Positions 7,883 through 16,659 of a stretch of 64,000 nt of DNA are shown piece after piece; within the stretch, counting starts at the first letter, position 1, and each line of letters opens with the position of its first letter. The translations under genes were made by a program, and so were the position numbers. Source of the DNA: an uncultured Alistipes sp. (GTDB lineage Bacteria; Bacteroidota; Bacteroidia; Bacteroidales; Rikenellaceae); NCBI GenBank assembly GCA_900553175.1, contig USCH01000003.1, forward strand, positions 1 through 64,000, read 5' to 3'. The notes beneath the pieces were generated by a model that saw only the letters and a program-made list of their open reading frames with translations, made no database searches and was not told where the DNA came from.

Positions 7883-9124
7883 TTATTGGTGTTGCCCGGG
7901 GCGTATGCGCACGTGCATGTCGCGGGCCATGAATATTTCGGTGGAGGTCTCGCCCAGCCAGCCGCAATACTGGTTCAGAGCGGTGTGGACCCGGATGAAA
8001 TCGACTCCCGGCAGATAGACCGGTTCGCGGGTCTCGGGGTCCACGGCCCAGCCGATGTCGAAGCCGTTGAGGTAATTGCCCTCGGCATCGGTCGCCTCGT
8101 TGGGATAGTTGTCGGCGTAGGCGCCGTATCGGAACATGTATTGGATGAAGTAGGTGCCGTTGCCCGATACGTCCACCGCATTCTGCGGCAGCAGCGTGCC
8201 CCGGAATTCCAGTTCGTCTTCGGCGATCCATTTCGGATAGTAGTCCTGGCCGTGGAACTGGTTCTTGAAGACGTAGCCTCGGCCGCCCCGGTTATCCTGC
8301 CATTCGATGTAGGTCATGTCCGTCAGGGCGCTGTCGTTCCCCTCGCCGGGTGTCGGCACGTGGCCGGGGGCGGGGCGGCGGTAGACGATCTCGTACCCGT
8401 AGACGGCCGCCTCGTCGGTGTACCACGGATTCTTGTCGATCTCGTACCACTTGTCGTCGGGCCTGCCGTTCTGGTTCTCGTCGAACATCACCAGAATGAT
8501 GCCCGGTTCCGAGCTGCCTCCGTCGACGCCCGGATGGGCGGCGCTGTTGAACGAATTGCCGTCGATGCGGATGTCGCATTCGCCCGGGACGTTCACGACC
8601 GTGTGGTCGAAGCCGAAGGTGATGTAGCCGCCGAAGGCGCCGAGCGACACGCCGACCTGCATCGTCCCCGAGATCGCCTCCTCGGCTTTCTGCCGCATGG
8701 TCTCCGCGGTGTCGCCCTCTCGGTATTCGGGCATCGAGTTGACGAACTGCCCCGGTGCCGGACGGTATTCGTAGACCGTGGCGATGTAGGGGCTGTACTC
8801 CACCTCCTCGTCGACCACGTGGAACGTCATCCGGTGTTCGATCGGGTTGACGGGGTCGAAAATCCGGAAGGTCACGTCGTAGGTGCCCGGATACTGCATC
8901 AGGAAGATGTAGTCCTTCGCTTCCGAGAGCAGCGAATCGGCTCCCGAGGCGGTCCGGACCGTCCAGCGGTAGCTTTCGCCCGTGAAGGCGGGCTTCAGAT
9001 CGACGGTCTGCATGCGGGCGACCTTGTATACGTCGTCCAACCCGAGGCTCACGCAGGGGATGCCGTCGTTTTCGCAGCCGCAGAGTGCGAGGAGTGTCGG
9101 CAGGAGAAAGCGTCTCTTTTTCAT
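7883..9124 (-). CDS. PKD-like cell-surface lipoprotein of cobalamin locus 1
   Basis: The 413-residue product has a short lipoprotein signal (lipobox ALCGC), a PKD-like domain (about residues 35-110), and a large C-terminal module (about 120-413) with APGQFVNS, GAFGGYITFGFDHTV, DKWYEID and GVDFIRVHTAL. The same module occurs in the proteins at 4985 and 28914. Its ATG overlaps the btuG stop codon (ATGA), so translation is probably coupled to BtuG. Cobalamin-binding surface lipoproteins of the BtuH type are known from Bacteroides B12 loci. This protein may be one, but I cannot confirm that from sequence alone. Confidence 0.78.
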   Translation of the reverse strand: MKKRRFLLPTLLALCGCENDGIPCVSLGLDDVYKVARMQTVDLKPAFTGESYRWTVRTASGADSLLSEAKDYIFLMQYPGTYDVTFRIFDPVNPIEHRMTFHVVDEEVEYSPYIATVYEYRPAPGQFVNSMPEYREGDTAETMRQKAEEAISGTMQVGVSLGAFGGYITFGFDHTVVNVPGECDIRIDGNSFNSAAHPGVDGGSSEPGIILVMFDENQNGRPDDKWYEIDKNPWYTDEAAVYGYEIVYRRPAPGHVPTPGEGNDSALTDMTYIEWQDNRGGRGYVFKNQFHGQDYYPKWIAEDELEFRGTLLPQNAVDVSGNGTYFIQYMFRYGAYADNYPNEATDAEGNYLNGFDIGWAVDPETREPVYLPGVDFIRVHTALNQYCGWLGETSTEIFMARDMHVRIRPGQHQ

Positions 9125-10281
9125 CGTCGCGTCCGTTTTCGTTCGAGGAATACCATGTGTGCGGGAATGTCGCCCGTGCGGACGCTCCATTTGCGGACGC
9201 CTTCGCGCGAGTAGCAGTGCAGGACGCCGCTCGATACGTAGTTCTTGGCGTCGGTGACGTAGATGTCGCCGTTTCCGGGATGGATGGCGATGCCGTAGGG
9301 AATCACGATGCCGGCCTCCGTTCCGTCGGTGATGAACTTGCGCGACACGACGCGCTTCTTCTTCACGTCGATGATGGCATAGGTGACCGTGTTTTTCGAG
9401 GTCTGGTTGCTGTACTCGACGCTGTATACGTAGAGCGAATCCCCGGAGATGGCCATGTTCGAGGCCGGAATGTTCATCGCCTCGGCGACCTGATAGCGGC
9501 CGCCGCGGGGTTCCAGCCGGTAGAGGTTCGACGGGATGTCGTCGTAGTTGCCGCGGGAGGAGACCCACAGGTTGCCGTAGGCGTCGGCCTTGATGCGGCT
9601 GAGGTTGATCGCCACGTCGATCTTGTAGAGCTGGCGCATGGTCTCCAGCTCGATGACCGAGACCGTCGAGTCGTAGTTCGGGGCGCGGTAGCCGCCCGAA
9701 TTGGCGACATAGGCCCGTCCGGAGACGATGGCGAGTTCGTCGGGCTGGTAGCCCACGGTCGCCTGCCCGACCGTCTGGTAGGTGTCGAGGTCGATCTTGA
9801 ATACGGCGCCTTTCCGGGCATCGGGGTCCATCGCCACGGGGCCGACGTACGAACTGACGTAGGCGTACCGCCCCGCGAAACGGATGTAGCGGCAGTTGGG
9901 AATGTCGATCTGCGTGATGCGGCGGGCCGTGTAGGCGTCCATCACCTCGATTTTGTGCGAGCAGTTGATGACGGCGAACAGACGTCCGTCGTAGATCTGG
10001 ATGTCGTTGCCCACGTCGCCCAGCTCCTTGACGACGTCGGGGTTTTTCTCGGCATAGATGCCGCGGGCGTAGACTCCCGTGCGGTAGTCGAGGTAGTCGA
10101 GATCGGCCTTGTTGCTGCCCATGTTGCCTTCGTTCAGCAGGTACATGCCGATCGGATCGGCATCGGGGTCCTCTCCGGAGGGCAGCACTTCGTATTCGGT
10201 GGGGTTCACCAGTTCGATCTTCCGGCAGCCGGCAGCCGCGAGGCAGAGCCCGGTCCAAACGATGAAGAGATATCTTTTCAT
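9121..10281 (-). CDS. btuG: BtuG-like surface cobalamin-binding beta-propeller lipoprotein
   Basis: BtuG proteins are lipidated seven-bladed propellers on the cell surface that bind B12 with high affinity and sit on BtuB as a lid. The 386-residue product has a lipobox (LAAAGC, Cys about residue 19), then repeated YncE-like blades, with motifs such as MYLLNEGNMGSN, VVKELGDVGNDIQIYDGRLF and GIAIHPGNGDIYVTDAKNYV. It lies 12 bases downstream of btuB and overlaps the next lipoprotein gene by four bases. Family and position agree; ligand binding itself is inferred. Confidence 0.85.
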   Translation of the reverse strand: MKRYLFIVWTGLCLAAAGCRKIELVNPTEYEVLPSGEDPDADPIGMYLLNEGNMGSNKADLDYLDYRTGVYARGIYAEKNPDVVKELGDVGNDIQIYDGRLFAVINCSHKIEVMDAYTARRITQIDIPNCRYIRFAGRYAYVSSYVGPVAMDPDARKGAVFKIDLDTYQTVGQATVGYQPDELAIVSGRAYVANSGGYRAPNYDSTVSVIELETMRQLYKIDVAINLSRIKADAYGNLWVSSRGNYDDIPSNLYRLEPRGGRYQVAEAMNIPASNMAISGDSLYVYSVEYSNQTSKNTVTYAIIDVKKKRVVSRKFITDGTEAGIVIPYGIAIHPGNGDIYVTDAKNYVSSGVLHCYSREGVRKWSVRTGDIPAHMVFLERKRTRR

Positions 10282-10293
10282 GGCGCCCGGGGA

Positions 10294-12399
10294 TCAGAGG
10301 TCTACGCTGACGACCATCCGGAAATTGGTCTTCGGCATCGGATAGTTGAGCACCACGTCGTAGTCCTGACCGAAAAGATTGTTGATCTCGGCCGTGGCCT
10401 TGAGGGTCCGGGTGCGGATGCGGAAAGTCTTTTGCAGCGAGAGGTCGCTCGTGTACCACGGCTGGGTGTGGTTGCGCGGGATGTTCTCCTGCTGGTTGTA
10501 GCGCTGGCCCGTGTAGATGAAACTGTAATTGAGCCCCCAGCCCCGGTAGAAGAGGGAGAGGACGGCCGTGCCGCTGTGCCAGGGAATGTAGGGAATCTGG
10601 TCGCGGTAGTAGGTGTCGGCCGGATCGGTGACGTCGATGGCTTCCTGATAGGTGTACTGCAGCCGGGTGGTCACCTCCAGTCTGCCGAGCGAGAACAGGG
10701 TGTTCAGCACGGCATCCACGCCCTTGATCCGCACCTCGCCCAGATTGAGCATCGTCCATCGGAACTGCTGCCCCTTGGGATAGGCGATGATTTTGTCCGT
10801 GATCCGGTTGCAGTAGGCGTCGACCGAGGCGTCGAGCATCCGCATGACGGGCGATTTTTCGAAATTGCGCGTGTATTTGAGCCCCACGTTGAACTGTTCG
10901 GCATATTCGGGCTTGAGGAAGGCGTTGCCCATGTCCGTGTAGTAGAGATCGTTGAAGGTCGGCATGCGGAACATCCGCTTGTAGAAGGCGCGCACCGAGA
11001 AGTCGTGGTTTTTCAGCAGCCTGAACGATCCGAAGAAAGCGGGGGTCGCCACGGCCTTGTCGGGGCGCGCTTCGAAGCGTTCGACCTTTTCGTGGACGAA
11101 ATAACCCAGCACGCTGGCCTGCATCTTCAGCCGGCCCCATTCGAACGCCGTGGCCAATGCGGCCATGTGGGTGAACCGGGTCGGATAGGGAAAGGTGCCG
11201 TCGTCTTCGGTGGGCATGTAGAAGGTGGCGTCGAGCGTGTTCCACTGGAAGTCGTAGGCCAGCGACACCTCCCAGTGCTCCAGAATGTTGTACAGGTTGG
11301 CGCACGAAAGGTAGAACTCTTTCTGTTTGTAGGTGTTCTTGGTCTGGATCAGCTTGGCGTCCTGGTTCTCGTAATGGGTGTAGTCGGCGGCGTACTTGGC
11401 GTTGAACAGCGTCCGGAAATTTTTCGACCAGCGGTTGGTGAGCGTGCCCTGGATGAACGAATTGGTGTCCCATAGCCGTTCGCCGTGGCGGAAGACATTG
11501 TTGACGATGGCGCCGGGAATGCCGCGTTCGGAGTTGTAGGTGTAGGCGCGCAGGGTCCACTGTCCGTCGGGCAGTTTGCCGTGGAGCCCGGCCTCCATGC
11601 GCGTGGCGTTGATGTCGCCGTTCTGCCGGTATGCCGTGGTGTCGTAGGCGATCTCGCCCAGCGTGTTGCGGCGCCGGTAGCGGAACTTGTAGCGGCCGGT
11701 TGCGTGGGTCCACTCGCCGCTGAACGACGAGCTGACGGCGTCGGAAATCTTGTATTCGTAGCGCATCGAGGGGTTGATCAGACCGAACGAACCGCTCTTC
11801 ATCGTGGCTTTGAAGTTGGCCCGCTTACCCTCTTCGAAGCGGGGCCGCCGCGTGGTGATGTAGATCGTGCCGGAGGCGCCGAAATCCTTCGCCGACTGGA
11901 AAATATCGCTTTTCTGTCCGTTATAGAGCGAGATCTCCTCCACGTCGTCCAGCGAAAAGCGGCCCAGATCGACCTGTCCGTTCTGGGCGTTTCCCAGCTG
12001 GATGCCGTCGTAGAACACGGCCATGTGGTTGGTGCCCATCGACCGGATGTTGACGGTTTTCAGACCGCCCACGCCTCCGTAATCCTTGAGCTGCACCCCC
12101 GAGAAGTAACGGATGGCATCGGCCACCGAAAGCGAGTTCAGCCGCTGCAGGTCGACATCCTTGAGGACCTGTGCGGGAATGACTTCGCGGTATTTGGGAA
12201 CGACGGGGGTGCCGATGATGATCACCTCCTTGATTCTCTGGACGCTGTCGAGGCGGCTCCGCACGGTTGCGGAGTCGGGGACGGAGTCGGGGACGGAGTC
12301 GGGGACGGAGCGGCTTCCGGCGGCTTCGGCGGCCGGAAGGAAGCCTCCTCCTTGTGCGATGAATGCGAGCGAAAGCAGCGTCAGACGGAGTCGTTTCAT
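10294..12399 (-). CDS. btuB: TonB-dependent cobalamin receptor BtuB (locus 1)
   Basis: The 701-residue product is an outer-membrane TonB-dependent transporter. It has a signal peptide (residues 1 to about 26), a PDSVPDSVPDS spacer, a TonB-box-like segment (EVIIIGTPVV), a plug domain (about residues 65-175, with VNIRSMGTNHMAVFYDGI) and a long beta-barrel ending VSVDL. The substrate is inferred from the cobalamin riboswitch upstream and btuG downstream. ATG 12399 is preferred to an upstream in-frame ATG at 12459 because the signal peptide starts there. It is the first gene of a five-gene unit. Confidence 0.9.
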   Translation of the reverse strand: MKRLRLTLLSLAFIAQGGGFLPAAEAAGSRSVPDSVPDSVPDSATVRSRLDSVQRIKEVIIIGTPVVPKYREVIPAQVLKDVDLQRLNSLSVADAIRYFSGVQLKDYGGVGGLKTVNIRSMGTNHMAVFYDGIQLGNAQNGQVDLGRFSLDDVEEISLYNGQKSDIFQSAKDFGASGTIYITTRRPRFEEGKRANFKATMKSGSFGLINPSMRYEYKISDAVSSSFSGEWTHATGRYKFRYRRRNTLGEIAYDTTAYRQNGDINATRMEAGLHGKLPDGQWTLRAYTYNSERGIPGAIVNNVFRHGERLWDTNSFIQGTLTNRWSKNFRTLFNAKYAADYTHYENQDAKLIQTKNTYKQKEFYLSCANLYNILEHWEVSLAYDFQWNTLDATFYMPTEDDGTFPYPTRFTHMAALATAFEWGRLKMQASVLGYFVHEKVERFEARPDKAVATPAFFGSFRLLKNHDFSVRAFYKRMFRMPTFNDLYYTDMGNAFLKPEYAEQFNVGLKYTRNFEKSPVMRMLDASVDAYCNRITDKIIAYPKGQQFRWTMLNLGEVRIKGVDAVLNTLFSLGRLEVTTRLQYTYQEAIDVTDPADTYYRDQIPYIPWHSGTAVLSLFYRGWGLNYSFIYTGQRYNQQENIPRNHTQPWYTSDLSLQKTFRIRTRTLKATAEINNLFGQDYDVVLNYPMPKTNFRMVVSVDL
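12271..12306 (-). repeat. Three 12-base tandem repeats inside btuB
   Basis: Three perfect copies of GGAGTCGGGGAC (plus-strand reading) encode a repeated Pro-Asp-Ser-Val in the spacer between signal peptide and plug. Copy-number change would keep the frame. Confidence 0.85.
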
Positions 12400-12416
12400 G
12401 ATGCGTCGGTATCGAG

Positions 12417-12435
12417 GGTTTTGTTCGGCAAAACC
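12417..12435 (-). promoter_or_regulatory. Small hairpin just before the btuB start
   Basis: GGTTTTG (12417-12423) pairs perfectly with CAAAACC (12429-12435) about 18 bases before the btuB ATG. With no T run in the direction of transcription, it would more likely affect ribosome access than terminate. It could be part of the riboswitch expression platform. Confidence 0.35.
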
Positions 12436-12540
12436 TTTGATTCCACAGCCGCAATGCAACGAACGGATTGAAAAAGTGCTTTACATGCGTTGTCGATCCG
12501 GGCCCGTTCTCCGCAGGCTGCGAAATCATTCGGTCATGCA

Positions 12541-12722
12541 AGGCAGGTCTTCTGACTCGTTCCGGTTCCGACGGCCTTCCCGGTTGTTCGCCAGTGGCCT
12601 TGAGATTGTCGTTACCTTGTGTGTCCGTTGCCGGACAGGAACTTACAGCAGCGGGAACTGTTGCCGGTTTTCACGGCATTCCCTTTTAATCGGGCGGAGG
12701 CGGGTGCCTCTTTCCGAACCTT
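12541..12722 (-). promoter_or_regulatory. Cobalamin riboswitch (locus 1)
   Basis: Read on the minus strand, the element has AAAAGGGAATGCCGTGAAAA, then CGGCAACAGTTCCCGCTGCTGT, GCCACTGG, GGGAAGG and the terminal GAGTCAGAAGACCTGCC, which together match the conserved cobalamin (B12) riboswitch core in order. It lies between a TATCTTTG promoter element and btuB. High adenosyl- or methylcobalamin should lower expression of the five-gene unit. The boundaries are approximate. Confidence 0.93.
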
Positions 12723-12729
12723 TGCGCGG

Positions 12730-12737
12730 CAAAGATA
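12730..12737 (-). promoter_or_regulatory. -7 element for the locus 1 cobalamin operon
   Basis: TATCTTTG on the minus strand lies just upstream of the riboswitch core. The -33 region is T-rich without a clear TTTG. The 150 bases beyond it toward tatC hold a small hairpin (TCTTCGGT/ACCGAAGA, about 12790-12817) and no gene. Confidence 0.5.
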
Positions 12738-12891
12738 GGAATAAGCGGGGAAAAAAAGAATTTATCCGTTTTTTTTGTCGGACGGGAGTATCTTCGGTGT
12801 AGCCGAAATACCGAAGAAGCCGGGCGCAAAAGCGAATCCATCCGCATTTTGTCGCGGCGAACGATCTGAAACGGAATCGGGAATAACGAAG

Positions 12892-12916
12892 TCGCCGGGC
12901 TCATCGAGCCCGGCGA
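12892..12916 (-). terminator. Probable terminator after tatC
   Basis: A perfect 11-pair stem, TCGCCGGGCTC/GAGCCCGGCGA, with a 3-base loop lies 48 bases past the tatC stop. Only a weak T-rich stretch follows. Confidence 0.55.
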
Positions 12917-12963
12917 TACCCGGCTGTCGGACGCACCGGAGCCGCCCGATACAGGGGAGGGGC

Positions 12964-13746
12964 CTATGGACGGGCGAACCGGATGCCGGCTTCGTAGAGC
13001 AGGTAGAGCGGAACGAAGACGATCATGAGCGTGAAGGGGTCGCCCGAAGGGGTGATGAACGCCGAGAGGATGAGCAGCACGACCACGGCGTGCCGGCGGT
13101 ATTTGCGGAAGAAAGCCTTGTTCACGATGCCCAGTTTCGAAAGCAGCCATGCGAGCAGCGGCATTTCGAAGACCAGCCCCATGATGAAGACCATCATCAG
13201 AAAGTTTCCGATGTAGGAGTTGAGCGAAATCTGGTTGGCGATCGCTTCGCTCAACCGGTATTCGGTCAGAAACCGGAACGTGAAGGGAAAGACCAGGAAA
13301 TAGCCCACTGCGCAGCCCAGGAAGAACATGCCCGTGCCGCAGAAAAAGGCCGTGCCCACGCTGTGACGCTCTCCGGGGAAGAGCGCCGGACGGATGAACC
13401 GCCAGATTTCGAAAATCAGGTAGGGGAACACGAGCACCAGGGCGAACCAGAACGAGGTGCTGATGTGGGTCATGAACTGGGACGCGACGTTGATGTTGAT
13501 GATCTCCACGCGGAATGCGTCGTCGCTGAAGTCGGGCAGCAGAGGATTGCCGCCGCCCAGCTTCGAGAGCCAGCGGTAGAGCGGAAATTCCGATGTGGTG
13601 GGGGCCAGTACGACGTGGTCGAAGAGGTAGGGCATGGCGCAGAAGCAGACGATCATGCACACCAGCAGCACGGCGACGACACGCAGGAGCGACCACCTCA
13701 AATCCTCGAGGTGTCCCCAGAAGGTCATCATCTCGTTGTCTTCCAT
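12964..13746 (-). CDS. tatC: Sec-independent protein translocase TatC
   Basis: TatC is the inner-membrane receptor for twin-arginine signal peptides. The 260-residue product has the conserved N-terminal MTFWGHLEDLRWSLLR, six predicted membrane segments, the FPYLIFEIWRFIRPAL loop with the conserved glutamate, and the late SAFITPSGDPFTLM motif. It is the last gene of a minus-strand set with tatA, a Tat-substrate oxidoreductase and a DUF1080 protein. No tatB is seen; Bacteroidetes commonly use a TatA/TatC system. Confidence 0.95.
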   Translation of the reverse strand: MEDNEMMTFWGHLEDLRWSLLRVVAVLLVCMIVCFCAMPYLFDHVVLAPTTSEFPLYRWLSKLGGGNPLLPDFSDDAFRVEIININVASQFMTHISTSFWFALVLVFPYLIFEIWRFIRPALFPGERHSVGTAFFCGTGMFFLGCAVGYFLVFPFTFRFLTEYRLSEAIANQISLNSYIGNFLMMVFIMGLVFEMPLLAWLLSKLGIVNKAFFRKYRRHAVVVLLILSAFITPSGDPFTLMIVFVPLYLLYEAGIRFARP

Positions 13747-13850
13747 AGTTCGGGTATTATGTTCCCGGGAACCTGCCTGTGCGGGGCGTGTTCCCGGGAA
13801 CGGTCTGTAATGAACGGAGTGCGGCGGAAATATCCGCCGTTATCCGGGGA

Positions 13851-14717
13851 TCAGTCGAGAATCTTGATGCGGATGTTGCGGAACCAGACGTCGTCGCCAT
13901 GGTCCTGGAATCCGATGTAGCCTTCGTGGGCGTCGCCGCCGCAGTTGTCGAGCAGCTCGAATGCGAGGGGCCACTTTTCGGCGCTGAACTTGCTGTTCTG
14001 GAGCATCTCGGTCCACTGGGGCGTCCAGAGGTGGTACTCGAGGACGTTCTGGTCGTTCTGTCCGTGCACGACCGTGCCCTTGTAGACCAGAATCTTGGCC
14101 TTGTTCCATTCGCCGAAAGGCTTCTGGTTCTGGGGTACGGCGGGAATCATGTCGTAGAGCGACGCGGACTGGCGGTTGCCGTCGACGCCCAGCTTGGCAT
14201 CGGGATGGTTCGCGTTGTCGAGCACCTGGTATTCGGGGCAGGAGATGTAGATCGGCTCGTAACGCTCCGCGCCGTCCTTCTCGGTCTTGACCTCGCGGGC
14301 CAGGTAGAAGATGCCCGAGTTGCCGCCCTTCGAGACTTTCCACTCGAGTTCGAGCTCGAAGTTCTTGAACTTCTTGGCGAAAATCAGGTCGCCGCCCTCG
14401 CCGGTCTGCGCTTCGCCGCCGCCCGAGCCGTTGAATTTGATGGCCCCGTCGTCGATCGTCCAGCGCGAGGGCACGTTGTCCTTGCCGTAGCCGCGCCAGC
14501 CGTTGAAGGTCTTGCCGTCGAAGATCACGTAGTAGCCGTCCTTGTCCTGCGGGAATGCCGCGAGGTCGACTTCAGGGGCGTTGACCACCGTGTAGGCGGG
14601 CGCAGCCGCTTCGTCCTGCTGCTGGCTCTCGCCCGATTTGGCGGCGTTGCGGCCGCCGCAGGAAACCGCTGCGGCGCACAGAATCGCGCAGGCGGAAAAC
14701 AGAATGCTTTTTTTCAT
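13851..14717 (-). CDS. DUF1080 lipoprotein, probable 3-keto-glycoside hydrolase/lyase
   Basis: The 288-residue product has a lipoprotein signal (AAAVSC, Cys about residue 20), an Ala/Gln/Glu linker, then one DUF1080 concanavalin-like beta-sandwich (about residues 60-288) with LFDGKTFNGWRG-type start (here IFDGKTFNGWRGYG), ELEWKVSKGGNSGIFY, CPEYQVLDN and GYIGFQDHGDDVWFRNI. DUF1080 members cleave glycosides already oxidised at C3. The gene follows a Tat-exported Gfo/Idh/MocA oxidoreductase by 30 bases, which could make the 3-keto substrate. Location should be periplasm or outer membrane. The reaction is inferred from family and context. Confidence 0.85.
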   Translation of the reverse strand: MKKSILFSACAILCAAAVSCGGRNAAKSGESQQQDEAAAPAYTVVNAPEVDLAAFPQDKDGYYVIFDGKTFNGWRGYGKDNVPSRWTIDDGAIKFNGSGGGEAQTGEGGDLIFAKKFKNFELELEWKVSKGGNSGIFYLAREVKTEKDGAERYEPIYISCPEYQVLDNANHPDAKLGVDGNRQSASLYDMIPAVPQNQKPFGEWNKAKILVYKGTVVHGQNDQNVLEYHLWTPQWTEMLQNSKFSAEKWPLAFELLDNCGGDAHEGYIGFQDHGDDVWFRNIRIKILD

Positions 14718-14747
14718 GGTTTTGTCTTTTTAAGGTTGTGCAGTCGG

Positions 14748-16220
14748 TTAGCGGGGCATGTCGGGCAGTTTCCAGCCGTCGCGGTAGGTGTGCTTGATGA
14801 GCTCCTGCGCGAATTGCTGTGCGTTCACCGGATCGGTCCAGGTCTTGTCGAAGGTGGGGTGCCCGTCCTTGATGTGGAAGCCGTCCCGGATGACCGTACG
14901 GATGGTCGCGTCGTCGGGGATGTTCGTGAAACGCATGTTCTCGCCGTCCCATTCGAGCTCGCGGTTGAGGCTCTGGAGCCGTACGGCCAGCACGCCCATC
15001 ACGACCATTTCGTTGAAGGGACCCGCCTCGCTGAAGTCCGAGGCGCTCGGCGTGCGGTAGTCGGGGTCCTCCTTGCAGGCGCGCACCCAGTCCATCTGGT
15101 GCGACTCGGTGATCTCGCGCAGCACCTTCGGCGCATCGGGCACACGGCCCGACACCAGGTAGGGGTTCACGCCGTAGCAGCCGCAGATCAGGGTGTCTTT
15201 CGTGCCGTAGAAGATGGCGGCGCCGCCGGCCATGTTCAGATCCACGCCGGCCGGAAGCCCTGCGGGACGCTCGGGCAGCAGACCGCCGTCGTACCAGTGC
15301 ACCTCCACTTCGGGCATGGCGACCTTGGGCATGTTGTCGCGGGCCGGGAAGACGAACTTCACGCGCTGCGCGTTGGGCGCCGATTCGTTCAGCAGCAGCG
15401 TCGAGCTGCCCTGCACCTTGGTCGGGTGCCCCAGCTTGAGGGCCTTGAAGACGGGATGCAGCACGTGGCAGGCCATGTCGCCCAGGGCGCCGGTGCCGAA
15501 GTCCCACCAGCCGCGGAAGTTCCAGGGCGTGTAGGCCGAATTGTAGGGACGGTAGGGGGCCGGGCCGATGAAGGCGTCCCAGTTCATCGTCTTGGGGATG
15601 CGTTCGTCGTTCTCGGGACGGGCCAGACCCTGCGGCCAGATCGGACGGTCGGTGAAGGTCTCCACCTTGCGCACCTCGCCGATCTCGCCGTTCCAGATCC
15701 ACTCGCACACCTTGCGGACGCCCTCGTCCGAGGCGCCCTGGTTGCCCATCTGAGAGGCGATCCGGTGCTTCTTGGCCAGCTTGGCCAGCAGACGCGATTC
15801 GTAGACGGTGTGCGTCAGCGGCTTCTCGACGTAGACGTGCTTGCCCGCGGTGATCGCGTCGGCGGCGATGATGGCGTGGGTGTGGTCCGCCGTGGCGACC
15901 ATCACGGCGTCGGCCGACTGGAGCATGTCGTCGTACATGCGGCGGTAGTCGTTGTAACGCTTGGCGGCCGGGTAGCGCTCGAAGACGGGCGCGGCGTACT
16001 TCCAGTCGACGTCGCACAGTCCGATGATGTTCTGGCTCTCCAAACCGTGCAGAACGGCCGATCCGCGGCCGCCGATGCCGACGCCCAGAATGTTGAGCTT
16101 GTCCGAGGGGGCCGTGTGCCCGAATTTCTTGCCCAGCACCGTGCCGGGTACGACCGTCAGACCGATGGCTGCCGTAGCACCGGCCTTCAGGAATTTCCGT
16201 CGTGACATTTCGTTTGCCAT
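14748..16220 (-). CDS. Tat-exported Gfo/Idh/MocA family oxidoreductase
   Basis: The 490-residue product starts with a twin-arginine signal (SRRKFLKAGATAAIGLTVVP, residues 6-25), so it is exported folded, presumably with its nicotinamide cofactor bound. A Rossmann fold follows (KLNILGVGIGGRGSA, about residues 40-55). The family's EKP motif is in VYVEKPLTH and a C-terminal alpha/beta domain contains GDMACHVLHP. It lies between tatA and DUF1080 genes. A 3-dehydrogenase role on periplasmic glycosides fits the neighbourhood, but substrate and direction cannot be read from sequence. Confidence 0.9.
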   Translation of the reverse strand: MANEMSRRKFLKAGATAAIGLTVVPGTVLGKKFGHTAPSDKLNILGVGIGGRGSAVLHGLESQNIIGLCDVDWKYAAPVFERYPAAKRYNDYRRMYDDMLQSADAVMVATADHTHAIIAADAITAGKHVYVEKPLTHTVYESRLLAKLAKKHRIASQMGNQGASDEGVRKVCEWIWNGEIGEVRKVETFTDRPIWPQGLARPENDERIPKTMNWDAFIGPAPYRPYNSAYTPWNFRGWWDFGTGALGDMACHVLHPVFKALKLGHPTKVQGSSTLLLNESAPNAQRVKFVFPARDNMPKVAMPEVEVHWYDGGLLPERPAGLPAGVDLNMAGGAAIFYGTKDTLICGCYGVNPYLVSGRVPDAPKVLREITESHQMDWVRACKEDPDYRTPSASDFSEAGPFNEMVVMGVLAVRLQSLNRELEWDGENMRFTNIPDDATIRTVIRDGFHIKDGHPTFDKTWTDPVNAQQFAQELIKHTYRDGWKLPDMPR

Positions 16221-16335
16221 GATTCTTCCGAAGTTGTTTTAAGGTTAGCGGTTATTGTTCGTTTTTACGCACCATTTCTCGCCTCGGCAAGCCCGTGCAG
16301 GCACGGCTTTGCGTTCGGCCTATCGAAACGGTTCG

Positions 16336-16542
16336 TTATTTCGACTCCTTTTTGGGGGTGTCGGTGTTCTCGATCTCCTTCTCGATGTTGTTCATGCCCT
16401 CCTTGAAGCTGCGGACGCCTTTGCCCAGTCCGTTCATCAGTTCGGGGATCTTCCTTCCGCCGAAAAGCAGCAGTACGATCAGGGCGATGACGACGATCTC
16501 GCCGGCCCCCAGATTGCCGAAAAATAGCAGGTGATTTATCAT
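16336..16542 (-). CDS. tatA: Sec-independent protein translocase TatA
   Basis: The 68-residue product has the TatA layout: a short N-terminus, one membrane helix (about residues 10-27, with [18 protein letters not shown]), the [20 protein letters not shown] amphipathic helix, and a charged tail. It lies about 115 bases upstream of the gene for its likely cargo (the RRKFLK oxidoreductase). The gap 16221-16335 has no feature I recognise. Confidence 0.95.
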   Translation of the reverse strand: MINHLLFFGNLGAGEIVVIALIVLLLFGGRKIPELMNGLGKGVRSFKEGMNNIEKEIENTDTPKKESK

Positions 16543-16659
16543 AAGAGTGTGTTTTAAGGTCCTATTTCTTGTTCATTCGTCCATTTTCCGTTCCGCCGGG
16601 TTGGACGGGCCCGGCTCCTCCGGCTTATCGAAAAGGCTCGTATCCGACAATTTTGCGGT

